Shown here in pieces: positions 35,474-43,709 of a DNA stretch of 64,000 bases. The notes below the pieces were generated by a model. That model did no database searches and had not been told where the DNA came from. It saw only the letters and a program-made list of their open reading frames with translations. The position numbers and the translations under genes are program-made. Position 1 is the stretch's first letter. Every line of letters starts with the position of its first letter. The DNA comes from Streptomyces griseoloalbus (GTDB lineage Bacteria > Actinomycetota > Actinomycetes > Streptomycetales > Streptomycetaceae). The stretch is taken from the NCBI GenBank assembly GCA_014650015.1, contig BMUD01000008.1, positions 1-64,000 of the forward strand, written 5' to 3'.

Positions 35474-36505
35474 ATGTCCGTCTGCGTACTCAAAGCGGTC
35501 CCCGAGGACTTCGCGGTGAGCGAGTGCCTGGGGACGGCCACCGTCCCCGCAGGGGACGCGGACCACCAGTACCTGCTCCTCACCAAGCGCGGGTTCACCA
35601 CCCACCAGGCCGTCGCCGCGGTCGCCGCCCACTTGGGGGTGGCGCGCGAGGCCGTCGCCGCCGCCGGGCTGAAGGACGAGGACGGGGTCACCGAACAGAC
35701 GCTGTCACTGCGCGGGACGGCCTCCCCCGAGCAGCTGGCCGCCTTCAACCGCGCGCACGACGGTGCCGACTACATGCGGCTGACCGAGCGCGGGCACGGC
35801 GACGGACCGGTCGTCGTCGGCGAGCTGGACGGCAACTGCTTCCGCATCGTCGCCCGCGACCTCGACGCGGCCACCGCGGACGCCCTGCGCGCGGGTCCCG
35901 CGCAGCACAACATGTTCTTCGTCAACTACTACGACACCCAGCGCTTCGGCGTGCCCGGCGGCCCCAAGCAGACGCACCTGCTGGGCGGCGCGCTGATCGA
36001 CGGCGACGACGAGGCCGCCTTCCGGCTGCTGCGGGAGTCGGGTTCGCCCGAGGGCGGGCAGGCACTGGCGCACGACGGGGACCCGGCGGAGTTCCTCGCC
36101 GCGCTCGACCCGCGCGTGCTCGCCTTCTACCGCTGCGCCCACGCCTCGGCCGAGTGGAACGAGCGACTGACCAAGCTGGTCGCCGACGAGGGCGGCGCGG
36201 ACACGGTCGAGACCGACCGGGAGGGCCTGCGCTACGTCCTGCCGCGCACACCCGCCGCCGCGCGTGAGGTGCTGCGCGCCGCGCCGGAGCTGGGCTGTGG
36301 CCGCTACCGGTGGACGGACGGGAAGATGCGCTACACCGAGTCCCCGCGCCCCACCGTGGTGCAGACGCGGGTGCGGGTGCTCGGCGTGCGCCCCGACGAC
36401 CGGTTCCCGGACCGGTGGGCCTGCACCCTGTCGTTCTTCCTGCCCTCCGGCTGCTACGCCACCATGGCCGTCACCCAGTTCTTCCAGCAGCTGGAGACGG
36501 TGTGA
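35474..36505 (+). CDS. TruD-family pseudouridine synthase (MalD-like)
   Basis: 343 residues; ATG 35474 follows AAGGA. The N-terminal block EDFAVSECLG, then HQYLLLTKRGFTTHQAV, leads to AGLKDEDGVTEQ with catalytic Asp68 (Asp80 in E. coli TruD), and NYYDTQRFG is the second TruD motif. Length (343 against 349) is normal. TruD usually modifies tRNA, but free-living roles in C-nucleoside pathways are known: MalD (malayamycin) and PumJ (pseudouridimycin) supply pseudouridine or its 5'-phosphate. Placement at the head of the cluster makes that role likely. GTGA couples it to the next gene. Confidence 0.88.
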   Translation: MSVCVLKAVPEDFAVSECLGTATVPAGDADHQYLLLTKRGFTTHQAVAAVAAHLGVAREAVAAAGLKDEDGVTEQTLSLRGTASPEQLAAFNRAHDGADYMRLTERGHGDGPVVVGELDGNCFRIVARDLDAATADALRAGPAQHNMFFVNYYDTQRFGVPGGPKQTHLLGGALIDGDDEAAFRLLRESGSPEGGQALAHDGDPAEFLAALDPRVLAFYRCAHASAEWNERLTKLVADEGGADTVETDREGLRYVLPRTPAAAREVLRAAPELGCGRYRWTDGKMRYTESPRPTVVQTRVRVLGVRPDDRFPDRWACTLSFFLPSGCYATMAVTQFFQQLETV

Positions 36506-37776
36506 AGCCGGCGGCCCGAGACGCTGTGAGAAGTGCCGAGGACACTCTGCGCGGCGTCCGCGAGCACATCTCGCCCAGCCTGGGCATGCTGTACGCGATC
36601 AACGGCATGGACGCGGTGGAGGCCACCGGCGACGGCGCGCTCGTCAGCCTCTCCGACGGCCGGGACGCGGTGGACTTCGGAAGCTACGCCGTCACCCTGC
36701 TCGGCCACCGGCACCCGGCGGTCACCGCCGCGGTCGCCGCCGAACTGGGGCGCATGCCCACCTCCACCCGGGTCCTGGCCAACCCGGCCACCGCCGCGCT
36801 CGCCGACCGGCTGACCGGCTACCTCGACCCCGGCCGGCTGACCCGCGCCTGGTTCGGGCTCAACGGCTGTGACGCCGTGGAGGCCGCACTGAAGCTGGCC
36901 CGCGCGCACACCGGCCGCACCCGCGTCGTGGCCGTCGAGGGCGCCTACCACGGCAAGTCGCTGGGCGCGCTCGCCGCCACCTGGAGCGAGCGCTACCGCG
37001 CGCCGGTGCGCGGCCTGCTGGGCGGGGTCACGCATGTGCCGGTGGACGTCGGCGCGCTGGACGCGGCCTTCGCGGACGGCGACGTCGCCGCAGTGATCTT
37101 CGAACCGGTGCAGGGGGAGGGCGGCGTGCGCCCGCTGCCGCCGGAGTTCCTGGACGCCCTGGTCGCACGGGCCCGCGAGGCGGGCGCGTTCGTCGTCGCC
37201 GACGAGATCCAGACCGGCCTGCGCCGTTGCGGCGAGCGGTCGCTGGCCGTGGCGGCGGGACTGCGTCCGGACGCGGTGCTGCTGGGCAAGGCGCTCGGCG
37301 GCGGAGTCCTGCCGCTGTCGGCGATGGTGGCCACCGAGGAGTTCCACCGGCCCTTGGCGCGCGACCCGTTCCTGCACACCACGACCTTCTCCGGACATCC
37401 GCTGTGCGCGGCGGCCGGCGCGGCCGCGCTCGAGGCGGTCGAGGAGCACGCCGCGGACGGCGCCGACCTGGCCGAACGGGTCGAGCGGGGACTGGCCGAG
37501 CTGTGCGCCCGCCACCCGGGCCTGCTGCGCGGCGCGCGCGGACGCGGACTGCTGTGGGGCCTGGAGGCGGCCTCGCCCGCCGCGGCCGGCGACCTGCTCA
37601 TGGAACTGGGGCAGCGCGGACTGCTGCTGTCGCCGTGCCTGGGCGAGCCCGAGGTGCTGCGGTTGCTTCCGCCGCTGGTGACCACCCCCGCACAGCTCGA
37701 CCGGGCATGGCAGGTGCTCGACGAAGCATCTGCCAAGATCACCCCCGATCTCGCCGTCAGCGGGACGGCCGGCTGA
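36502..37776 (+). CDS. class III PLP aminotransferase
   Basis: 424 residues. The PLP Lys is K263 in LLGKALGGGVLPLSAM, after VVADEIQTGLRRCG. FGLNGCDAVEAALKLAR and FEPVQGEGG are standard motifs. It is of the acetylornithine/diamine aminotransferase type, acting on terminal amines or ketones. It begins at GTG 36502 inside the TruD stop. It is a second aminotransferase in the pathway beside the HisC-like one, so two amino groups, or a separate side-chain amine, are expected. Confidence 0.85.
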   Translation: MKPAARDAVRSAEDTLRGVREHISPSLGMLYAINGMDAVEATGDGALVSLSDGRDAVDFGSYAVTLLGHRHPAVTAAVAAELGRMPTSTRVLANPATAALADRLTGYLDPGRLTRAWFGLNGCDAVEAALKLARAHTGRTRVVAVEGAYHGKSLGALAATWSERYRAPVRGLLGGVTHVPVDVGALDAAFADGDVAAVIFEPVQGEGGVRPLPPEFLDALVARAREAGAFVVADEIQTGLRRCGERSLAVAAGLRPDAVLLGKALGGGVLPLSAMVATEEFHRPLARDPFLHTTTFSGHPLCAAAGAAALEAVEEHAADGADLAERVERGLAELCARHPGLLRGARGRGLLWGLEAASPAAAGDLLMELGQRGLLLSPCLGEPEVLRLLPPLVTTPAQLDRAWQVLDEASAKITPDLAVSGTAG

Positions 37777-37789
37777 GCGGAGGACGACG

Positions 37790-38545
37790 ATGAGCGAGCA
37801 CGACACACCCACCACTGGCCCCGACCGGGACGAGGACGACCTCGGCTACGAGCCGTTCGCGCTCCAGTACGACCGGGGCAGCGCGGACAACCCCTACAAC
37901 ACTCTCCTGGAGCGGCCCGCGCTGCGGGAGCTGCTCGGACCGGTGCGCGGACTGCGCGTGCTGGAGGCCGGATGCGCGGGCGGCCGGCTCTCCGCGCAGC
38001 TGGCGGACGACGGCGCGCGGGTACTGGGCCTGGACGTCAGCCCCTCCCTGGTGGCGGCGGCCCGCGAACGCGCCGGGGAGAGGGCCGAGTTCCGCGTGCA
38101 CGACCTGCGCGAGCCGCTGGACTTCCTCGGGACCGGTTCGGTCGACCGCGTGGTGTCGTCGCTGACGCTGCACTACGTGGCGGACTGGGTGCCGGTGCTG
38201 ACCGAGTTCCGCCGCGTGCTGGCCCCCGGCGGCCGGGTGGTGATCTCCACCCACCACCCCTTCGACGACCTCGAACTGTCCGAACGGGGCGACTACTTCG
38301 CCGTGGAGCAGCTCACGGACACCTGGAAGTCCTACGGCCCCCCGCCGATGGTGGTCCGCTTCTACCGCAGGCCGCTCGGGGACATGGTCGCCGCCGCGCA
38401 CGCGGCCGGCCTCGCGGTGCGGGACCTGCGCGAACCGCGCGCGACCGAGGAGCACCGCGCCGCCTTCGGCGACAAGAAGTTCCCCGCCGTGGCCACCAGG
38501 CCGCGCTTCCTCCTGCTCGACCTGACACCGGATCCCGGAAGGTGA
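37790..38545 (+). CDS. SAM-dependent methyltransferase
   Basis: 251 residues, class I fold. Motif I is VLEAGCAGGRLS, the acidic loop follows in LGLDVSPS and motif II is VDRVVSSLTLHYV; it resembles ubiquinone/menaquinone-type O-methyltransferases. A GGAGG site precedes ATG 37790. Malayamycin carries a methoxy group on its bicyclic sugar, so O-methylation is a fitting guess. A second methyltransferase closes the arm. Confidence 0.82.
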   Translation: MSEHDTPTTGPDRDEDDLGYEPFALQYDRGSADNPYNTLLERPALRELLGPVRGLRVLEAGCAGGRLSAQLADDGARVLGLDVSPSLVAAARERAGERAEFRVHDLREPLDFLGTGSVDRVVSSLTLHYVADWVPVLTEFRRVLAPGGRVVISTHHPFDDLELSERGDYFAVEQLTDTWKSYGPPPMVVRFYRRPLGDMVAAAHAAGLAVRDLREPRATEEHRAAFGDKKFPAVATRPRFLLLDLTPDPGR

Positions 38546-38552
38546 CTCCTCC

Positions 38553-39302
38553 ATGACATCAGCGACGTCGCAAACGCAGCCCGCAGTGGCGGCGGTGATC
38601 GGCGGGACCCGGGGCCTGGGCCACCAGCTCGCGGTCCGCTGCCGGGACGCGGGCCTGCGCACCTTCGTCTACGGCCGGTCCGTGCACGACCTGCCGCCGG
38701 AGCGCTCGCGCGGGTTCGAACCGCGGGAACTGGACCTGTGCGACGCGGACTCCGTGGCCTCGGCGGACGTGTCGCTGCCCGGTCCGGCGTACGTGTTCTG
38801 GGTGGCCGGGGCCTTCCTGAAGAAGCCCCTGGCCAAGACCGAGGACGCGGAGATCGACGGGCTGACCGACCTGCTCCTGACCGGTCCGCTCAAGCTGCTG
38901 CGGCGCATGCTGGCGGCCGCCCCGTCGAGCGTGCGGCTGGTGACCATCGCCTCGTCGTCCGGCTGGAAGCGGCGGGAGAACGAGTCCCTGTACTGCGCGC
39001 TCAAGGCCGCGCAGGCCACCGCGACCCGGGGTCTGGTGCCAGAACTGGTGGAGGCGCACCCGGCGAACCAGGTGACCCTGATCCAGCCGGGCGGCCTCGC
39101 GGTGCCCGACTTCCACACGGGGCTGGAGATCGACTACGGCACGATGATGGACCCGGCGGAGGTCGCCGGGATCATCTGGGACCTCGCGCGCTCCCAGCGG
39201 GAGTCCTTCTCCGAGGTGCAGATCCTCCGCTCGCGCGAACCCGGCCAGGAGGGCGTGCCGCAGGTCTCCTTCGGCCCGCGCCTTCCCGAGCCCCCGCTGT
39301 AG
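38553..39302 (+). CDS. short-chain dehydrogenase/reductase
   Basis: 249 residues. The Rossmann motif is AAVIGGTRGLGHQLA, and the catalytic Ser and Tyr/Lys lie in TIASSSGWKRRENESLYCALKAA. Spacing to the previous gene is 7 bases. It probably interconverts a sugar hydroxyl and ketone, preparing a ketone for one of the aminotransferases. The substrate is inferred from the pathway only. Confidence 0.8.
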   Translation: MTSATSQTQPAVAAVIGGTRGLGHQLAVRCRDAGLRTFVYGRSVHDLPPERSRGFEPRELDLCDADSVASADVSLPGPAYVFWVAGAFLKKPLAKTEDAEIDGLTDLLLTGPLKLLRRMLAAAPSSVRLVTIASSSGWKRRENESLYCALKAAQATATRGLVPELVEAHPANQVTLIQPGGLAVPDFHTGLEIDYGTMMDPAEVAGIIWDLARSQRESFSEVQILRSREPGQEGVPQVSFGPRLPEPPL

Positions 39303-39411
39303 GCCCTGCCACCGGACTCCTGCCCTTCGGCGGGCGCACGCCGTCGTCCTCGGTGACACGACCCGGTCGGCGTCCGCCCGTCGCACCCCCCCATCGTCCG
39401 AGGAGGACAAC

Positions 39412-40032
39412 GTGCTCGACTTCACCGCCGCCCGGGACACCAGGACCGAGCCCTACCACTGGTCGACCGTCACCGGTCTGCTGCCCGCCGAGGCGCGCGC
39501 CGCGCTGCGGGAGTCGGTGCCCGCGCTGGAGCACTTCACCCGCTCCGAGCGCCGTACCGGCGGCGACAAGACGTACGGCATGCACGTGCTGCCCCTGGTG
39601 CACCGCGGCGAGGAGCAGCCCGCGCTGCGCAAGGCGGGCGACGCGTGGGCCGGGTTCGCCGCGGCCGTCCAGTCGCCCGAGTACCGCCGCTGGGTGGGCG
39701 AGACGGTGGGCGCGGACGTGTCGGGCGGCGCCTTCGACGTGGGTGTGTTCGTCTTCGGCGAGGGCGACTGGGTGTCCTCGCACACCGACAAGGCCGACAA
39801 GAACGCCACCCACGTGCTCTACCTCAACGAGGAGTGGGGCGCGGACGACGGCGGCGAGTTCCTGGTGCGCGGCACGGCGGGCGACGACGCGCCGGTGCAC
39901 GCGTCCATCGTCCCCGGCGGCGGCCGGTCGGTGCTGTTCGCGCGCGCGGAGAACTCCTGGCACGCGGTCGCCCCGGTGCGTCCGTCCGCGCCCGGCCTGC
40001 GGGTGACGGTGCAGGTGGAGATGTGGCGATGA
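39412..40032 (+). CDS. 2-oxoglutarate/Fe(II) oxygenase, prolyl-hydroxylase type (first of two)
   Basis: 206 residues from GTG 39412 after GAGGAGGAC. The iron triad is His124/Asp126 (SSHTDKADK) and His184 (NSWHAVAP), with Arg197 for 2-oxoglutarate. Nikkomycin and polyoxin each use a pair of small dioxygenases (NikI/NikM, PolD/PolK) to process the octosyl acid; this gene and the one at 41402 flank the enolpyruvyltransferase and would form the equivalent pair. It is coupled to the enolpyruvyltransferase by ATGA. Confidence 0.82.
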   Translation: MLDFTAARDTRTEPYHWSTVTGLLPAEARAALRESVPALEHFTRSERRTGGDKTYGMHVLPLVHRGEEQPALRKAGDAWAGFAAAVQSPEYRRWVGETVGADVSGGAFDVGVFVFGEGDWVSSHTDKADKNATHVLYLNEEWGADDGGEFLVRGTAGDDAPVHASIVPGGGRSVLFARAENSWHAVAPVRPSAPGLRVTVQVEMWR

Positions 40033-41405
40033 GCGGTTCCACCCTCATGCGCAACCCCGCCGACACCGACGTGTGGACGGTGTGCGGCGGCTCCCCGGCG
40101 GCGGACGCCGGTCCCGTACGGGCGGACGGGTTCAAGCACCTGCTCGTGCCGAGCCTGGCCGCCGCCTGCCTCGCCGGCGCGCCGTGGGAGTTCACCAACG
40201 TCCCCGACATCGCCGACCGGCACGCGCTGGGCGGCATCGTCTCCGCTCTCGGCGGGCGGGTCGAGCACGACGGGGACCGGATGACGGTCGACCCGCGCGG
40301 GCTGACGGGCCACGAGATACCGGCCGCGCTGTCCCAGGGCGTGCACGGCGGCATGTACCTGCTGCCGACACTGCTGGCGGCGCGCGGCCGGGTGGTGTCG
40401 GGCACGCACGGCGGCTGCAGCATCGGCGACGGCGCGGGCGGCGCCCGGCCGACGGGTCACGTGGCACGCGTCCTGGAGGCGTTCGGCGCCACCTGCGAGG
40501 CCACCGCGGACGGGTTCAGCGCCCGCGCGCCCCGCGGCGGACTGCGCGGCGCCACCCTGGACATGGCCGACTTCGCCGACGTCGAGCCCGCCACGGGAAC
40601 CCTGACCGGCCCGTACTACTCCGGCGCCACGAAGACCGCCCTGCTGGCCGCGGCCACGGCCACCGGCACCACCGAGATACGCAACCCGTACCCCAAGCTC
40701 GATGTGTACGGTCTGGTGCGGGTGCTCGCCGAAGCCGGGGTGGCGGTGGAGACCGCCCCCGGCCGCATCGTGGTGGAGGGCGCCGGCGGGCCGCTGGGCG
40801 CGGCCCGTGTCACGGTGCCGTCGGACCTGATGGAGGTCGTCACCTTCGTCGCCCTCGCCGTGCACCTGCGCCGTCCGCTGGAACTGGCGCTGGACGGCGT
40901 CGAGGAGGTACGCGCCGGACTGGCCCCGGAACTGCGCTACCTGGACGCGATGGGCGTGCCCCTGGAGTGGGGTCCGTCGTCCCTGCGGATCGGCGAGCCG
41001 GCGCGGCTGCGCGCCACCGACGTCCTGGCCGCCTCCCACTTCGCCTACAGCGACGCACAGCCGCTGTTCGCGCTGATGCTGCTGGGTGCCGACGCGCCGG
41101 CCACCCTCACCGATCTGGTCTGGCACGGCGGCCGCTTCGGTTACGCCGAGGGGCTGCGCGCCCTGGGCGCCCGGCTGGAGCTGAGCGGCAACCGGCTCAC
41201 GACCACGCCGAGCCGGCTGCGCCCGGCCGCTACGGACCTGGTGGCGGGCGACCTGCGGGCCGCGGCCACGCTGGTGCTGGCCGCCCTCGGCACCGGTGTC
41301 CCGCAGCGCCTCGTCGGCGTCGGCCACCTGCGCCGCGGATACCAGGACCTCGCCGCCAAGCTCACCTCGCTCGGCGCCACCATCACCCCCGAGGATGCCT
41401 CGTGA
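40029..41405 (+). CDS. enolpyruvyltransferase (NikO/MalO-like)
   Basis: 458 residues of the EPSP-synthase/MurA fold. The MurA-type catalytic Cys is Cys130 in THGGCSIGDGAGGARPTGH; a six-residue insertion separates GGCSIG from ARP, unlike MurA. Later YYSGATKTALLAAATATG and RNPYPKLDVYGLV match the fold's second domain. NikO moves enolpyruvyl from PEP to the 3'-OH of UMP; MalO does so on pseudouridine 5'-phosphate. With TruD in the same arm, pseudouridine monophosphate is the expected acceptor. A cell-wall MurA is less likely because it lies between coupled oxygenase genes. Confidence 0.85.
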   Translation: MSGSTLMRNPADTDVWTVCGGSPAADAGPVRADGFKHLLVPSLAAACLAGAPWEFTNVPDIADRHALGGIVSALGGRVEHDGDRMTVDPRGLTGHEIPAALSQGVHGGMYLLPTLLAARGRVVSGTHGGCSIGDGAGGARPTGHVARVLEAFGATCEATADGFSARAPRGGLRGATLDMADFADVEPATGTLTGPYYSGATKTALLAAATATGTTEIRNPYPKLDVYGLVRVLAEAGVAVETAPGRIVVEGAGGPLGAARVTVPSDLMEVVTFVALAVHLRRPLELALDGVEEVRAGLAPELRYLDAMGVPLEWGPSSLRIGEPARLRATDVLAASHFAYSDAQPLFALMLLGADAPATLTDLVWHGGRFGYAEGLRALGARLELSGNRLTTTPSRLRPAATDLVAGDLRAAATLVLAALGTGVPQRLVGVGHLRRGYQDLAAKLTSLGATITPEDAS

Positions 41406-42067
41406 CCACGACCGTCGACAACGCGCCCTTCGACTACGACGCGCTGACCCGCACCGAGCCGGCCACCGATCCGTTCCGCTGGGCGCTGGTGCGCGGCATG
41501 CTGCCCGGCGCCGTCGGGACCCGGCTGGCCGAGGAGTTCCCCACCGAGGGCTTCACCCTCACCGAACGCGCCACGGGCACGGGCGGCAAGGGCTACAGCA
41601 CCCGCAACCTCAAGCTCATCGAGCACTCCGAGCCCGTCCCCGCCGCCCTGGCGCTGCTGACACCGCGCTGGCGGGCCGTGGTCGACGCGCTGCTGTCCCC
41701 GCGGTACCGGGCGGCGGTGGCCGCGCTGTCGGGGCGTGACCTGACCGGCTGCACCGTCGAGGCGCGCGCCGTCCGTTACGGGTCGGGCTCCTGGATCGAC
41801 CCGCACACCGATCGCGCGGACAAGGCGGTGACCCAGACCTGGTACTTCAACTCCGGCTGGCTGCCGGAGTGGGGCGGTGCCCTGCGCATCCTGGCCGGGC
41901 CGAGCGGGGACGAGGTGGTGCGGCAGGTGCGGCCGGACCTGGGGGAGTCCGTGGTGCTGGTGCCCTCCGACGCGTCGTGGCACTCGGTGGCGGCCGTCAC
42001 CGACGAGGCGCGCCAGGAACGGCAGACCCTGCTGGTGCACTTCGTCCGTCCGGAGGCCGCCGGATGA
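41402..42067 (+). CDS. 2-oxoglutarate/Fe(II) oxygenase, prolyl-hydroxylase type (second of two)
   Basis: 221 residues from GTG 41402 overlapping the enolpyruvyltransferase stop. The iron ligands are His135/Asp137 (DPHTDRADK) and His194 (ASWHSVAAV), with Arg207 for 2-oxoglutarate. It is related to its partner at 39412 (shared HTDxADK and SWHxVA) but diverged, suggesting successive oxidations of one intermediate. It is followed by a methyltransferase with an ATGA overlap. Confidence 0.82.
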   Translation: MTTTVDNAPFDYDALTRTEPATDPFRWALVRGMLPGAVGTRLAEEFPTEGFTLTERATGTGGKGYSTRNLKLIEHSEPVPAALALLTPRWRAVVDALLSPRYRAAVAALSGRDLTGCTVEARAVRYGSGSWIDPHTDRADKAVTQTWYFNSGWLPEWGGALRILAGPSGDEVVRQVRPDLGESVVLVPSDASWHSVAAVTDEARQERQTLLVHFVRPEAAG

Positions 42068-42948
42068 GCGGGGGAGGGCAGACCGCGGCACAGGGCGAGT
42101 ACCACCGGGAGCTGTTCCCCGCCTGGCACGACTGGGAGACCACGGTCGGCAGGATCGCCGACTTCACCGGTCAGACGGGCCCGTCGGGACTGCTGGGACT
42201 CGACCAGATGGGCCATTTCGGCCCGCACGGCTGCGACCGTGTGGCGGACGCGGTGGCCGCGCACCGGCCCGCCGGCCCGGCCGGGACGCCCCTGCGGCTG
42301 GTCGAGCTCGGCAGCGGTTTCGGCGGCGCCCTGCGCTACCTCGTGGACGCCCTGACCGCGCGCGGCGTCGTCGTCGGCGAGGCGGTCGGAGTGGACCTGG
42401 TCCCGGAGCACTGTGAGGTCAGCGCGCGCATCACCGCTTCGCAGGGCCGCTCCAACGTCACCGAGGTGTGCGCGTCCGCCGACGCGGTGCCCCTGTCCGA
42501 CGGGGAGGTGGACGCGGTGGTGGTCACCGGCTCCATGCCGCACTTCCCCGATCCCGCGGCGGTCCTGCGCGAGGCCGCGCGGCTGCTCGCGGACGGGGGC
42601 GTGCTGGTGGTCACCGAGGAGGTGAGCCTGTGCGCCGCCGGAGAAGCGCCGGCTCCGGCCTTCCGGCGCTTCCACCCCGAGGGTGTGTTCTTTTTGACGG
42701 ACGTCGAGGAGCGGCGCACCCAGTTGGCGGCGGCGGGCCTGGACCTCGTGGCCGACGTGGACGTCTCCGAGTGGGCCGCTCAGCTGGTGGCCGAGCGGCT
42801 GCGCGCCCTGCGGTTGTTCCGCGGGAGCCTGGATTCCATCCTTGGTGCCGACTCGGCGGACCGTGTGGTCGGCACCCTCGACTCGGCGCTGGCGGAGTAT
42901 CGGGCCGAGCGCCTGCTGCCCCGGCTGTTCGTCGCGCGGAAGGTCTGA
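42064..42948 (+). CDS. SAM-dependent methyltransferase (N-methyltransferase-like)
   Basis: 294 residues. Motif I is LVELGSGFGGALRYLV, then GVDLVPEHCEVSARI and AVVVTGSMPHFPDPAAVLREAARLL. The pattern resembles sarcosine/dimethylglycine N-methyltransferases. ATG 42064 overlaps the oxygenase stop (ATGA). It ends the plus arm. Whether it methylates O, N or C cannot be told from sequence. Confidence 0.8.
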   Translation: MSGGGQTAAQGEYHRELFPAWHDWETTVGRIADFTGQTGPSGLLGLDQMGHFGPHGCDRVADAVAAHRPAGPAGTPLRLVELGSGFGGALRYLVDALTARGVVVGEAVGVDLVPEHCEVSARITASQGRSNVTEVCASADAVPLSDGEVDAVVVTGSMPHFPDPAAVLREAARLLADGGVLVVTEEVSLCAAGEAPAPAFRRFHPEGVFFLTDVEERRTQLAAAGLDLVADVDVSEWAAQLVAERLRALRLFRGSLDSILGADSADRVVGTLDSALAEYRAERLLPRLFVARKV

Positions 42949-42989
42949 GGCGGGGCGGGGCGGCGCCGGTCAGCGCGCGCCCGTGCCGC

Positions 42990-43709
42990 TCAGCACGGTG
43001 GCTGTTCCCACGGTTCCTGCAACTGGCGCGAGATGGAGCGGGCCGCCCCCTGGGCGTGCCGGGCGGCGATCTCGGGGCGCAGGTGCGTCATGACGCCGAC
43101 CACGGTGAGGGCGGCCGCCGGTGTTCCGGCCCCGCCCAGGACCGGGGTGGAGACGGCGACCAGTCCGCGTGCGCCGGGCACCGTGGTGTACTGCCGGCCG
43201 CCGGCCCTCTCGGAGGGTACGGGGGAGGAGAGCACCTGGCGTGCCGCCGAGGCGCACACCGAGCCGTGGTCGGTGCGCCGCATGGTCTGGAGGGAGGGGC
43301 TGTGCACGGCGTCCAGGTGGACGACGTTCGGGCCGTCCGCGAAGGACAGGTAGGCACTGCCGCCGGTGGCCTCGTTCAGCCGATGAAGACAGGGGAGCGC
43401 GGTCCGTCGCAGCAACTGGTGCTGCGGCGCGCGGGAGCCGAGCAGAAACAGCGTGTGCCCCAGCCTCAGCCCTCGCCGACCGCGTTCCAGGAAGCCTTGG
43501 TCGACCAGTTCTTTTATCAGCCGGTGCACGGTGGGTTTCGGGAGTCCCGTCCGACGGGCGAGTTCGGACAGTTGGACCTCGTTGTCCTGGGGCCGGAACG
43601 CGTTCAGCAGCGTCAAGCCCCGGGTTAACTTGGACCGTCGCCCCTCTTCCGCCTGCGGTTCCTCGGTCGAGCGGCCAGCCGGCGATAAATTTGTCACAAA
43701 TACCTTCAC
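42990..43709 (-). CDS. IclR-family cluster regulator with two TTA codons
   Basis: 239 residues. The winged HTH is VQLSELARRTGLPKPTVHRLIKEL and an effector domain follows (ALPCLHRLNEATGGSAYLSF). GTG 43709 gives codon 8 and codon 28 as TTA (43686-43688 and 43626-43628). TTA in a cluster-situated regulator is a hallmark of bldA-dependent control in Streptomyces. No clear ribosome site is seen; GTG at codon 5 is an alternative start. A 13-bp palindrome ATTTGTCACAAAT (43689-43701) covers the start region and might serve autoregulation. Confidence 0.82.
   Translation of the reverse strand: MKVFVTNLSPAGRSTEEPQAEEGRRSKLTRGLTLLNAFRPQDNEVQLSELARRTGLPKPTVHRLIKELVDQGFLERGRRGLRLGHTLFLLGSRAPQHQLLRRTALPCLHRLNEATGGSAYLSFADGPNVVHLDAVHSPSLQTMRRTDHGSVCASAARQVLSSPVPSERAGGRQYTTVPGARGLVAVSTPVLGGAGTPAAALTVVGVMTHLRPEIAARHAQGAARSISRQLQEPWEQPPC

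Noticed and set aside
40029-41405. Enolpyruvyltransferase as a second MurA for cell-wall synthesis
   Set aside because: Overlaps with oxygenase genes on both sides, the insertion near the catalytic Cys, and the TruD gene in the same arm fit a nucleoside pathway better.
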